Shown here in pieces: positions 1-9,862 of a DNA stretch of 64,000 nucleotides. Below the pieces are notes generated by a model. It was not told the origin of the DNA and made no database searches. It was given only the letters and a program-made list of their open reading frames with translations. Every line of letters starts with the position of its first letter. The stretch's first letter is position 1. The position numbers and the translations under genes were made by a program. Where the stretch lies: the NCBI GenBank assembly GCA_029961685.1, contig JARWKL010000008.1:9860501-9924500 (forward strand), in the 5' to 3' direction. The stretch is from Aristolochia californica. Its lineage: Eukaryota > Streptophyta > Magnoliopsida > Piperales > Aristolochiaceae.

Positions 1-163
1 GTCATTTTTATTCAAGATGCAGTAATGAGGAAAGAAGTCATCACTCCCTATGTTCGATCTGGTGATCGAATTGAAGACGCTTATACTAAAACGTAAACGC
101 AAGTTTGTGATATTCTATAACAAGTTGAGCCTTATGGTTATATATGCTCCAGATTGAGGGAGA
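1..163 (+). pseudogene. Ty1/copia pol 3' end (RNase H tail), partial
   Basis: The plus strand reads FIQDAVMRKEVITPYV, then a stretch ending RIEDAYTKT before a stop. This matches the last residues of copia RNase H, where a similar phrase ending in D-x-x-TK is usual. Further stops and a G-rich polypurine run (156-163) follow, directly before a TG that begins an LTR. The element continues left of the window. It is degenerate and cannot be functional as seen. Confidence 0.7.
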
Positions 164-495
164 GTGTTATAAAATCTATTGAAGGATATTTTGGTCATTT
201 CACAAAAGTTGGTGTTTCTGATGCCTACATGATCTTGTTTTACTTGCTTGATTATGTCACTAGATTTTGTTTCATGTATTTTGATTGTAAATATTGGAAG
301 ATATAAGTGTTTAAGCGATTTTAAGTGTATAGGGGTGTTTTTGTAACTTTGACATTTTTTCACCTAAGGAAGAGATGAGAAAGTCAAGCACGACCCCCAA
401 TGAGACCCTTCTCAAAAGTCTTTCCAGTCAAACTCTTCTCCCCTCTTCTCTCTATCAATTTCTCTCTTTATACTCTCTTATTTTCCTTTCTCACA
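164..495 (+). repeat. Copia 3' LTR
   Basis: It starts TGTTATAAAATC just after the polypurine tract of the copia tail and probably ends CTTTCTCACA at 495, giving about 332 bp with TG/CA ends. The downstream boundary is inferred because the partner LTR is outside the window. A gag relic in the opposite orientation begins right after it, so this element probably inserted into an older copia copy. Confidence 0.55.
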
Positions 496-1137
496 ATATC
501 CTCCATTTCTTTTGATCCGTAAGGGTCCTACTAAGGGTTGAGGTTTCAACTCCCTTAGTGTTCTGAATTTGTGAGGTTGTGACTGCACTTTCTGCCCTCA
601 TAACTCTAGCATATACTGCAATAGGTGTAGGGACATTTACATTGGCCAGCAATTGAGCCCGAATTGTTGCATACTTAAGACCCAACGCATGGAGAAGCCT
701 AGCCACATTTATGTCTTGCTTTTGTTTTCACAGCTCTTCACTATTTTTAGCATGCGGGTGGTACACTAATTTTTTGCAGCATTGCTATCATTTCACTAAA
801 CAGTTCTCTCACACTATTTCTCCTCCCTCTGCAATGTAAGCTTATTATATAGATCATACACTGAGATAGGTTTTTCTCATGAGAGAAGGATGTTTCTAAA
901 ATAGTCCACATGTCCTGTATCACATAATCGTGTCTATTTATATGTGGTTCTATGCTATTAACAAGCCAAGTCATTATGGTAGCATATGTCCTTCTTCCAG
1001 GTTCTAGTCAAAGGGGAAGGAGGACACTCAGGTGACAAATGATCCTTCTCTTTTAACTCAAGGTACATCTTCACAGCTCTATGCCATAACAAATAATTCT
1101 TACAATCAAAGCTTTGTGCTAGTAATTTGCACGTAGG
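496..1137 (-). pseudogene. Ty1/copia gag relic
   Basis: Reading the minus strand from about 1137 down gives NYLLWHRAVKMYLELK, then TWLVNSIEPHI, a segment with SHEKNLSQ, and GLKYATIRAQLL. This is the order of the copia Gag (UBN2-type) domain: a K-N-Y-x-x-W-x-x-A N-terminal motif, W-L-x-N-S, then the loop near the C-terminal half. Several stops and frame changes break it. It lies opposite to the copia tail at 1-163, so it belongs to a different insertion. No zinc knuckle or protease is seen. Confidence 0.7.
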
Positions 1138-1382
1138 AGATGTCCTTTTTTACTCCCATATCTACATCTGAACTAACAACACTATTACTCAAAGAGGTCA
1201 TCAATTGCTAAACATAACACAAACACTAATTCCACACACCATCAAGCTTTATGATAGTAATTTGCACGTGGGAGATGATGCCCTTCTCCTCTACTCCCCT
1301 ATCGACATCTGAACTAACTTCACTATTACTCAAAGAGGTTATCGATTGTTAAAAATAACACAAACACTAATTTCACATACCA
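1106..1382. repeat. Tandem duplication, about 137 bp x 2
   Basis: Two diverged copies (about 1106-1241 and 1242-1382) share TAGTAATTTGCACGT near their start and CAAACACTAATT near their end. The duplicated stretch overlaps the region upstream of the copia gag relic and includes its first codons. Confidence 0.8.
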
Positions 1383-1918
1383 CTTGTCTTTCTCACAACT
1401 CCAAACAGCAGTTAGTGTCACACTGAATACCAAACTCAACCACTAGAAGCAGCAAAATACTTAAAACAGATATGTGCGCGGACATTTGCATTCACAAAAT
1501 CACCCAGAAAACAATTAGAACTTCAAACATCCAATTCCAGCCAGCCACTAACAACCAATAAACAAGAATTCCACCAGAATAGCAAGAAACATAACTTCAA
1601 GAGGACAAAAACTTGTTTGCGCAGACCAAATTTGATCTTAAACCCACTAGGGGCACAAACATATATAATCCTCCACAAACCACATTATACAATGAGCATG
1701 TAGGCTGTGGCACAAGAAGAATGAGAAAAACTAACCTAAAAGTCCTCTCAGCAATTGTATTTCTCCAAACCCGTAATTGGCCGCAAAAGAAAAAAAGGAT
1801 AAAAAGATGTCTAGAAGTTGCCCATGGTCTCTTCTACTGTTTTAATACCTTATAGACTTGGTAGATGTAGAGTGAGAGAGTTGGGAGTATTGAAAAGCAG
1901 GTATGGGAGAGTCTTACA
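1383..1918. other. No gene recognised
   Basis: AT-rich sequence of the kind found around old retroelements. Short open frames have no recognisable similarity. It may be leader or LTR of the minus-strand copia relic, but I see no clear ends. Confidence 0.4.
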
Positions 1919-2219
1919 TGATTATCACAGAAAGAAGTCACTCGGAGCAATAATTAATATGGCTGAATCTTATAAGAATCTCATATGAAGAAGTCTCACA
2001 GAAGTGTTTTAGTTAAAAGGTGTTTTACTTATTTCTGTGTTCTACTTATATTCAGTTGTTTAATTATGCTAGGACCTATCTTAAAAGTATTAGACTTTGA
2101 GTGTAATTGGGACAATAGTAGTTTAATTGTAATTAGATTCTACTTGATTTCTCTATTATACATAGAGGTTCATTGTACTTAAAGTTAGTGAAATATTTCT
2201 CTTTTCTAGAAATTCAACA
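1919..2219 (+). repeat. Copia-type LTR (family L), copy 1
   Basis: About 301 bp, starting TGATTATCACAG and ending TTCAACA. It is followed at once by TGGTATCAAA (2220), a primer-binding-site motif complementary to initiator tRNA-Met. It is similar along its length to 7518-7831 in the same orientation, including GAAGTCTCAC, AAAGGTGTTT and the ATTTCTCTTTTCT-type end. Each copy has a PBS-like motif after it, so each is the 5' end of a separate, decayed element rather than the two ends of one. Confidence 0.7.
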
Positions 2220-3039
2220 TGGTATCAAATCAGGTTTTTTTTTATTTATCATCTCTAGTAGTTTAGGTTCGTATTCTACCTTTTTTTTTCTTTCCTATCC
2301 TACTACTCATTGTTTCCTTGGCATTCGCACCTCCATATTGAACTTTTCATATTGCAAATTATATATTGAAAAAAATATCTTTGAGTCTACTTTCCAACAC
2401 AAAAAGAATTTTGGTAATCTGATTTTCTACAAAGAGAAATAGATATTTGAAACAACAAAGGTTAGACAGCAAGAGAGGTTCAAGTAGTAGCAGAAACTTT
2501 AATTTTCAAAGCATTTTATACCCATCAAGAACGAGACTTTATATGGAGAATTATATGTTATAAAAAACATCTATAAATTTATTTCATAACTAATTAAACC
2601 AATTCTCAATCTAAATTTTTCAGAGGGAGATATTAATATCGAAAGAGTCAATGGTCATCTTTGTCAAAGAAAAAAGAGTACTCGGGCTAGATTGTAGAGT
2701 CGGAAATCTATCAGATTTTTTCTCTTAAAAGAAGTATATTTAATAAAAAAATATTATACTTTAATGAAATATATTGTAGTCTAGTTTCAAAAGGAGTAAC
2801 ATTCATGTCAATCTGATCTATGTGTAAGGAGATATTCTCATTTGGGTTGGCAAGGGTCATGCTATAGAACACAACAAATCAAGAGGTCATAACAGATTCA
2901 GGAACAAAGCATTTTATGTCAAATTGGGTATCCGATTAAAGCTATTTGAGTCTGGTTTCTAGAACAACAAACTATTTGTTATTCTGATCTATATTTTGGG
3001 AGAGTTGTATCAAAAGCACCAAAAGTCAGTTGCGCTGAA
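2220..3039. other. AT-rich retroelement debris
   Basis: This follows the PBS-like motif of the LTR at 1919-2219. No protein domain is recognisable. Open frames here are short and of low complexity. Confidence 0.4.
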
Positions 3040-3049
3040 AATCTCTCAT

Positions 3050-3395
3050 TTCCCCCTAAATCCTATGCCCAACCTAGAACTCTAAGCCCTTAAACCCTAA
3101 TTTCTATTAACTCTACCTTAAGACCGAGAACCCTTAAAAAAAACTCTAAATAATAAATACCATAAACCATTAACCATAAACCCTAAATACCCTCAACCAT
3201 ACCCTAAATACCCTAAACCCGAAATTATACCCTATAAAAACGAAATTGAACCTTAAATACCATTAACCCTAACCCTAAATCCTGAAATTATGCAGTAACA
3301 AAACAATCAATACAAATACCACACACAAAAATTAAAATTAAATCAAATACAACAGTAAATTAATTGAAAAAAAATATTAGGGTTTAGGGTTACCT
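3050..3395. repeat. Degenerate telomere-like CCCTAAA tract
   Basis: Many imperfect CCCTAAA/CCCTAAT units, plus TTAGGGTTTAGGGTT at its right edge. A matching TTTAGGG-like tract occupies the same place in the Harbinger at 57230-57800, so this is part of the transposon leader and not a telomere relic. Confidence 0.75.
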
Positions 3396-3539
3396 TCTAA
3401 AATTTGGGGAAAATCAAAGCCTAGTGGCGAAATCAAGGAAAATCGAAGTAGAATGGAAGAAATTAGTGCCAAAATGGGGAAAATTGAAGAAAATTAAAAT
3501 TGAAATGGGGGAAATCAAATGAAATCGAGAGGATCTTTT

Positions 3540-3905
3540 AAGGAAAAATAGAGCAGCGAGAGAGAGAAGGGAGAGGGAAGCCGAGAGAGAGAAGAGAGGG
3601 AGGCCAAGAGGGAGAGATGCGAGAGAGAGAGAGAGAGGGAAGCCGAGAGAGGGAGAAGAAAGGGAGAAGAGAGACGAGAAGGGAGAAGGGAGAGAGAGAA
3701 GGGAGATGGAGGCCGAGAGGGAGAATGGAGAGGAGGCTGTGAGAGAGAGAGAGAGAGACAAAGAGGGAAGCCGAGAGAGGGAGAAGAAAGGGAGAAGAGA
3801 GACGAGAAGGGAGAAGGGAGAGAGAAGGGAGAGGGAGGCCGAGAGGGAGAGAGAGGGAGGCCAAGAGGGAAACGATGCTGAGAGGAAAGAAAATTTTTGG
3901 GAGGT
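3540..3905. repeat. Purine-rich low-complexity tract
   Basis: GAGAGA/GGGAGA-rich DNA with an internal duplication (about 3640-3700 and 3765-3835 share AGCCGAGAGAGGGAGAAG). Open frames here translate to Ser/Leu/Pro or Arg/Glu repeats and are not genes. It is the counterpart of the pyrimidine tract at 56580-56990. Confidence 0.85.
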
Positions 3906-4042
3906 CTGGTCGCGAGAGGGTGCCCCGACGGCTTCAACGGGATGAATCAGGATTTTGGGCGAAATCCTGATTCACCCAATTAAGCCTTGGGCGACATCAA
4001 CTTAATTATATGCTTCATTCGCTTGGAGCCGACAGAGGTGCA

Positions 4043-4100
4043 CCACTAACGGCTTCAAGTGAATGAAGCAACCACTAACGGCTTCAAGTGAATGAAGCAT
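4043..4100. repeat. 29-bp tandem duplication
   Basis: Two near-identical units of CCACTAACGGCTTCAAGTG plus GAATGAAGC lie head to tail at 4043-4071 and 4072-4100. The single-copy form occurs in the subterminal region of the intact Harbinger near 56440. Confidence 0.85.
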
Positions 4101-4414
4101 GTAATCACACGAACTTAAGTTCAAGTTCATGTTGACTAACCCCTCTAAAGTGCATTCGAGTCCTCGCCAAACAAGGACACGACAGGCATACTTCTTATTG
4201 ATCTTGATTGTGCCTGCTTCATATCGTTGAGAGGAGCTTCTGAAGTCTTCCACTCTTCCGAGCTCTCAGGGCCTTTGGTGTTCCGTGCAGATGAAGACGG
4301 CTGCTTTTCATCCCCTTCTCCTATTCAAATTGCATCTAGGTCCTGCTATATTCAGATCAAGAGCGGCATCTCTATTCTGGTTTTAACTTAGGCATGTGAC
4401 GAACCGGCGACACT

Positions 4415-4500
4415 TCACCATGAAGCCGAAGCACGAGATGGAGTGTCGACTCCTTCTGGATGTAATAGTCTGCGAGCGTTCGGCTGTCCTCGAGCTGCTT
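4415..4500 (-). pseudogene. Ubiquitin C-terminal fragment
   Basis: The minus strand encodes [20 protein letters not shown] followed by HLVLRLHGE. This is ubiquitin from Lys48 to the C-terminus with four changes (Gly53 to Ser, Asn60 to Tyr, Arg74 to His, Gly76 to Glu). The first 47 residues are missing, and the frame continues into unrelated sequence on both sides. The loss of Gly76 means it could not be conjugated. It is a relic of a ubiquitin or ubiquitin-fusion gene, perhaps captured with nearby transposon material, since a Harbinger-type end lies 270 bp away. Confidence 0.85.
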
Positions 4501-5400
4501 GATTGGCTGTTCATGGAACTGCTTCACTCCGCCATATGAGGCTCTCACTGCTTGCTGCAATTTTCCTGTTCATCAAATTTTTTTTGCAAAAGGAGCCATG
4601 ATACTTCTTGATCCGATTTGGTCGGGAAAGGATCAAAGAGGAAACAAAGGGAGCTGCCGATCTATAAATGCTTAATACGGAACCACCTCATGCTGCTGGT
4701 ACCAACCTGGTTACACGTGGTAAGCAGCTTCCCAATAGCAGCATTAACAGCAGCCATGTGGACTCCAGCATTCAAATCTCCCGTATACTCTTCCTTGTTT
4801 CCTTTTTATTTGGCCATCAAGACCAGCCCAGCTTTTCTCTCTCCTATTTGTATACTCTCATTCTGCCTCTTCAATGTCTGATAAAACAAAATGCATGATT
4901 ACCTATGTTACCACATGTCCAGAATCTATACATCTATTGAAGAAAAAGTTCTACGACTACCAAATGAAGGTGTTTAAATTCCAGCAGCAATCCCTAATGC
5001 GTTAAGTAAATAAAGATTTTAAAGTAATAGCTTGAAAATACTTAGCACTTGAGATGATAGTTTATCAAATCTTCAAAATCAAACTCTCAACACTAATTTC
5101 GAAGCATAGGGAACTTCCAGACTGCATGGAAGCCTTAGTAGTCAAGAATATAAAATTTTAGGGAAAATATATTAAATAAATAAGTTCTCAACTTTAAAAA
5201 ATTGAACGGTTGAGATTGGCATGAGATATTTTGTCATTTTGTAAACGTGATCAACTCTCTACTAAAAAATATAAACAAATACTTAAAATTTTCTTTGTGA
5301 GCTACTAATCATGTAATGGGTCACTTGCGTATTTTTGTGACCTGCCATAGCCAAGTTGAACCCTTATAAATCTCTTTCCATAACTCTTCTAGGTTGTATC
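4501..5400. other. No gene recognised
   Basis: The left part (4560-4900) is less AT-rich than its surroundings and may continue the same captured or pseudogene segment as the ubiquitin fragment, but I recognise no family. The rest is AT-rich and featureless. Confidence 0.35.
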
Positions 5401-5712
5401 ATTCAAAAGCAAGGGAGTCCTTCAAATGATCTTCTTTATTCTGCCTTTTCTACTTCTTCAATAGTTTAGCCATTTTGAAATGGGCACTTGAATGATTGGT
5501 CCAATAGTTCTTCACAATAGCTTTTAACTTTCATAGTCATTCAAAAGATATTTGTCATTCGAACAATCTTCTTTACTTTGCCTTTTTTTGCTTCTTTAGT
5601 AGTTTCGCTTTTTTGAAATGGGCACTTGGATGATTGGTCCAATAGTTCTTCACAATAGCTTTTAACTCTTATAGTCATTCAAATTAATATTTGTTATTCG
5701 AACGATCTTCAT
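5401..5712. repeat. 138-bp tandem repeat, 2.3 copies
   Basis: Copies at 5401-5538 and 5539-5676 and a partial one at 5677-5712. All contain ATTCAAA near their start, and the full ones share GAAATGGGCACTTG and CAATAGTTCTTCACAATAGC. Confidence 0.85.
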
Positions 5713-5775
5713 GTTTATGCATTATTTGTTTCATTTTTCTTCAAAATTCTTTTGAGCTAGCCGATCAAATGTTTA

Positions 5776-6008
5776 TGTTGGAAGATATGATATAGTCACT
5801 GAAGTAATTAATTTATGTTTCTTGTCTCTTCTTCACTCTTATTAGGGTAAAGGGCATAATTATAATATTGTACTTTTATCAGTTATAAATAGAGCTTATG
5901 GGGGAGGGTTTGGACACAAGTCCATAACCTCATTTTTTCTCCCTTTTCTTCTCCAATGTATGTTCTTCTTCTTTCTCCATGAGATTATCGATGGAGTCCT
6001 GAAAATCA
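5776..6008 (+). repeat. Copia-type LTR (family I), copy 1
   Basis: It begins TGTTGGAAGATATGA and ends GAAAATCA, followed by TAGTATCAGAAC, a decayed tRNA-Met primer-binding site. The right half matches the LTR at the window end (63587-63978): TATAATTAT, AAGTCCATAACCTC, and CTCCAATG near the end. No gag or pol follows that I can recognise. Confidence 0.6.
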
Positions 6009-6394
6009 GCATAGTATCAGAACATTGATTTTCAGGATTTGTAGCTATGAGTTTTTAGGTTTCCAATTGTTTGTTTTTCTACTTTGAACTCATTTTTCTT
6101 CTGTTGTCATTTACTACTGTCATCTTCTACTCTTCAGTAAAATTTTCTCCTCAATCCTTGAATTTGCAAGTACCTACATTGTTTGCTATTGAGCATGCTA
6201 ATCTACAAGCTTTTCATTGAGCTAGCTTGATTACAATGTGCACATTTCATCTCTGGCTAAACATTTTTAAATTGCTTGCTGTGAAACACCTCAACAAGTT
6301 TATCTTCTGAAACAATGGCTTGTTACCCCAGATTGAAGACCTATTGTTAAAAGCTTCAGTTTCGAAAATTTCTAGTAGCTGAAAGTAGACGGGA

Positions 6395-6560
6395 GCCTGA
6401 TATTGGTATCGTCATTTCTCTGTATGTTGTTGTTGTTCGTTGCTTGGTATTGGTCGGATATTATTCTTTGCAGAACTGATATTGGTATCATCATCTCTCC
6501 GTCTATTGTTGTTGTTCGTTGTTTGGTATTGCTTTGATATTGTTTGTTGTTGTTCATCAT
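6395..6560. repeat. Short tandem duplication, about 80 bp x 2
   Basis: Two copies begin GATATTGGTATC and contain GTTGTTGTTCGTTG. AT-rich and non-coding in appearance. Confidence 0.7.
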
Positions 6561-7517
6561 CTCTTCATCTCTTCATCTCTTGCTGGTATCTTCATATTAA
6601 GATTTTGGTTCTTCGTTGTTGGAACTTGCTCACCACTGGAACTAATGGTCTCATCACCGCTGCTCACCATCGTAGTTAGCAAATGTTAGTTGGCTCATGC
6701 GTATAACATCTAGCCTGGAAGATTATTTTTTTACCTTATTTTTTTACCTTCAGTTAATAACAAGCTGGTCACTAGTGTATCATTCTGAAAATCGCTTCAT
6801 TGATTAACTGGAAAATCCTTTCGATGCGAGACTTATATTTTGACGAGGCTCCTTTGTGCTTGAACGTCTCCAGTTGTTTCCGATCCTTGGTGTAATCATG
6901 GTTTGATCCTCTATCAAGAAGATATTTGCTCTTGGTTGATCTTGCTCTGTTCGGGAAGATATCCAGTTGTTTTCGATATCTTGGTTTCAAAAATATATTT
7001 GATCTTCTTCTGTTCGGAAAGATCACGACTCCGTGCCAGTAATCTTCCTCTCGGATTTTCATTCTCCTTTACTGCCAACACTTGATTAACAAAATTCACA
7101 CACAATATATGTCATCTCATCCGCATGTTGTTGACATTTTTACCAAAAGTATTCCACACCCTCTTTTTGAAATTTTTGCTCCAAGTTTCACGTTTACTCC
7201 ACTCCGACGCTCAGATTGCAGGGGGTGTAAAGGCTACCAAGTCGTAGTAGCAATCGAAGACCCGATCACCACGATACAGGGAAACCCGAATTTATTTTGT
7301 GAAATCAATTGTAAAATCAATATAAATAAATGTACATCCTCACCATTTAATTTGTGGTGATTTCGAAGATAAATTAAATCTTCTTAAATCAAATGAGGAT
7401 ATTCTAGTCGGTCGACCTTCATTGTTCTCTTCTTTTCTTCAAGTCCTCAATCACTTAATTGTTTGATCATATGGGTGAACATTTCCTATTGAAGAACAAG
7501 TATGTAAGAATTTTACA
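6561..7517. other. Degenerate repeats, no gene recognised
   Basis: Around 6830-7040 there are three loose repeats of a unit with GTTCGG(A/G)AAGAT and CCAGTTGTTT. I see no recognisable protein. Confidence 0.4.
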
Positions 7518-7831
7518 TGACACACACAACAAGAAGTCTCACGGAGCCAAGATTATTATGGTGGAGTCTAAGATGAGTTTCATGGGAAATAGGTTTCACA
7601 AAATAGTCTTAGTTTAAAGGTGTTTCAGTTATGTTAATCTTTTGTTTTAGTTTAGTTGGTTAATTATTTTAGAAACCTTATCTTTTTAGTGTTTAAGTTT
7701 GGGTTTTAATTGGGATAAAAGTAATTTATTTGTAATATGAGTCTACCTATTTCCTTGATTATAAATAGATGCTCATTTCATTTAATTAAAATCAAGTTAA
7801 TGAATTATTTCTCTTCTTTGAAAAGTCAACA
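7518..7831 (+). repeat. Copia-type LTR (family L), copy 2
   Basis: About 314 bp, TGACACACACAAC to AAAAGTCAACA, followed by TGGTATCAAAAC as a primer-binding-site motif. It is homologous to 1919-2219, with a shared TATAAATAGA-type promoter-like stretch near its 3' half (about 7760). The downstream 1.7 kb has no intact coding sequence. Confidence 0.75.
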
Positions 7832-9599
7832 TGGTATCAAAACGGATTTTGTAATTTAAGTATGGGAGTCTTACCATGTTAAACTTTTATTGTTCTAAGA
7901 TCTATTAAACTCTATCGGCTCGTTGAGTTCCCTACTTTATTAGCTCTATCAGCTCTTGTCATCCTCGTTCACAAAAAAGCCATCACTGTGCTGCTCAAAC
8001 TTTATAACAAATATCCAGACTCTTGGTACCTATCCCCCCCAACCTTAGAGTGTTTATTCTCAACCGAAACAAAGAAGGGAGTCTTCTCTAAAATATCAAA
8101 CTCGATGTGGCCGTGGCTACCCTTGGAAAAGGTTTTTTTCTCGTAGTTTTGTAGAAAGTCGATTTGCTATGGAGTTCTTTGACTTAACTGAGGCCAAGTA
8201 AAGGAAACAAACACAGAGATACGAGTCGGAGGAGGTGAAAGTTTCGGCTATGTGAAACATCAAAGTATTGCAGTTTCACAAAGATTTTAGTATCAGCATC
8301 CACAGGCCAACAATCCTCATCACAGATATCCAAGCACCGATCTACTTCCTTCACCTATTCGAATTCCTCCTTGAATCAAGTTTTGATTCTATTGACTGGA
8401 TGATTCATGGGTCCGAGGGATCCTATTAGCTAATGAATTCTTCATCGCTGGATTCGGCAGAGTTGCAGAAGTTTCTCCAGCAAGAGAAGGATAGAGAGAT
8501 TATTAAATCAGATGGTGGATTCCGAATAGAAGATTTTTCTCTGCCAAACAAGTCTCACCAAAAAGTTTTTTTTATCTCCCATCGATCAAACAAAATAGCT
8601 TCACTTCGTTCAGTCACATGGTCTTTTGTTGTCTACTTTGGTGAGCTTTCTTGTTCAGTTTGACAATATTACTACATTGTTCGAACATGTTTTTGAGATG
8701 ACCGATTTGCTTACCATTTTGTATGGGTCATTTGGTTAGTCCATGGTGCCAGAATTTTTTGGGGACATTTTAGAGCTACACGATATACTAGTGCATTAGT
8801 AGTTTTTAAGTATTTTTTTTTTATCATTAAAACCATCTCATTAGGGATATCAAGATCAACAATATCATCTCATGTGAAGATGGTTAACAACAACGTAACA
8901 AAACCTGACATGAAAGGATTACTACCCCTGTTTGAGGAACCAAAGATTGGTCATAAAAGCAAAAAATCTAGTTTGAAACTCTTTAAGGTGGAAAAAAAAT
9001 TAAATCCTTCAAATATTAGAATTCCTTAAGGTTAGAAGAGCACAACAAGGGAAATGAAAAACTCACTTCCAAATCTATGGTGAACTGAGAATTTTTTGTG
9101 CTAAACTTTCAACGCAAATCTGGAACTAGGAGCTTCTCTTCGAGATCTCTATACTTCCAATTCCGCTGGTTAAGGCTAAAGACCGAAAAGAATTAAGTAA
9201 CATTAGTGTAACCTTACCCAAGTAATTTCTCCTTAAACCCTTTCCTTCTTTCCAAGTTATACCCTGAATATGTTTAAAACTTGGAAGTCTGGATTTAGAA
9301 CAGTCTCTATTCAACAACACTCTGATTCCATGAAACCAATAATTATTTAACTTATGTTGGTGCTTAAGATAGATTGTACAAGGAAGAGGATATAACTAAG
9401 GAAGAGAAGAAAAGAGTTTTCATCCAAGTGATTACCTAGAATTAGGACAACTCAATGAGCTCGTCTTCTTCATTGATATCTACAGAAGTTTAGTTACAAA
9501 AATGCTCTTGAGGCTATGAAAACAAGCTAAGCTCAAGAAAAAGTGGAAAATCACAGCATATATTATGAACTTCACACATTATTTCTCGTTATATTTTAA
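7832..9599. other. Retroelement debris, no intact gene
   Basis: This follows the PBS-like motif of LTR copy 2. An open frame at 8433-8663 reads SSSLDSAELQKFLQQEKDRE, and one on the minus strand at 9126-9320 is 64 residues long. I recognise neither. The region is probably the decayed body of the copia element. Confidence 0.4.
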
Positions 9600-9862
9600 G
9601 ACTCAGTATCCAACCATGGAAATGCTATTATATCTGAAAAAACAATGAAAAGGGCTCACTAGCCTGAGGTTGAATTTGTACAGAATGATGCATGAGTATT
9701 AAATAAATGTAAACATAATAAAGGGAATTGAAAAAAAAAACACACACACACACTAAAGAGGTTCACAAAGCAAACACATCCATTTGATACAACAAAAAGC
9801 CACATTCGTGTTTTCTCAACAGGTTACCACAATATCAATTGTTGGATGCCGCCAGTAGGGGA
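9600..9862 (-). other. Likely 3' UTR of the BAG6-like gene
   Basis: Sequence after the TGA at 9863-9865. It contains a (GT)n run on the minus strand (about 9744-9753 on plus as CACACACACA) next to a T-rich stretch. I see no canonical AATAAA on the minus strand, so the cleavage point is uncertain. Confidence 0.45.

Larger units (their letters stand above)
3040..4145 (-). mobile_element. Truncated PIF/Harbinger-related element, 5' part
   Basis: Read on the minus strand from 4145, this has the same order of parts as the 5' end of the intact Harbinger at 56380. The terminal repeat is G(A)GGGGTTAGTCAAC. A CACTTGAAG-CGTTAGTGG block follows, then a long pyrimidine-rich tract (purine-rich on plus, 3540-3900). 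Next comes CCCCAAATTT-AGAAGGT, then a degenerate TTTAGGG tract (3040-3390). A TAA trinucleotide abuts the end at 4146, fitting the TWA target preference. No transposase or second terminus is present to the left, so it is truncated. Confidence 0.7.

Noticed and set aside
3050..3395. Interstitial telomere from a chromosome fusion
   Set aside because: Units are too irregular, and a matching tract sits at the same place in the Harbinger at 57230-57800, so it belongs to the transposon.
3414..3945. Ser/Leu/Pro-rich and Arg/Glu-rich open frames
   Set aside because: They arise from a GA/CT simple sequence read in several frames on both strands. No codon bias or domain.
4002..4253. Ubiquitin-fusion ribosomal protein downstream of the ubiquitin fragment
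   Set aside because: The frame has no zinc-finger cysteines or match to S27a/L40 that I can see, and it overlaps the Harbinger-type terminus.
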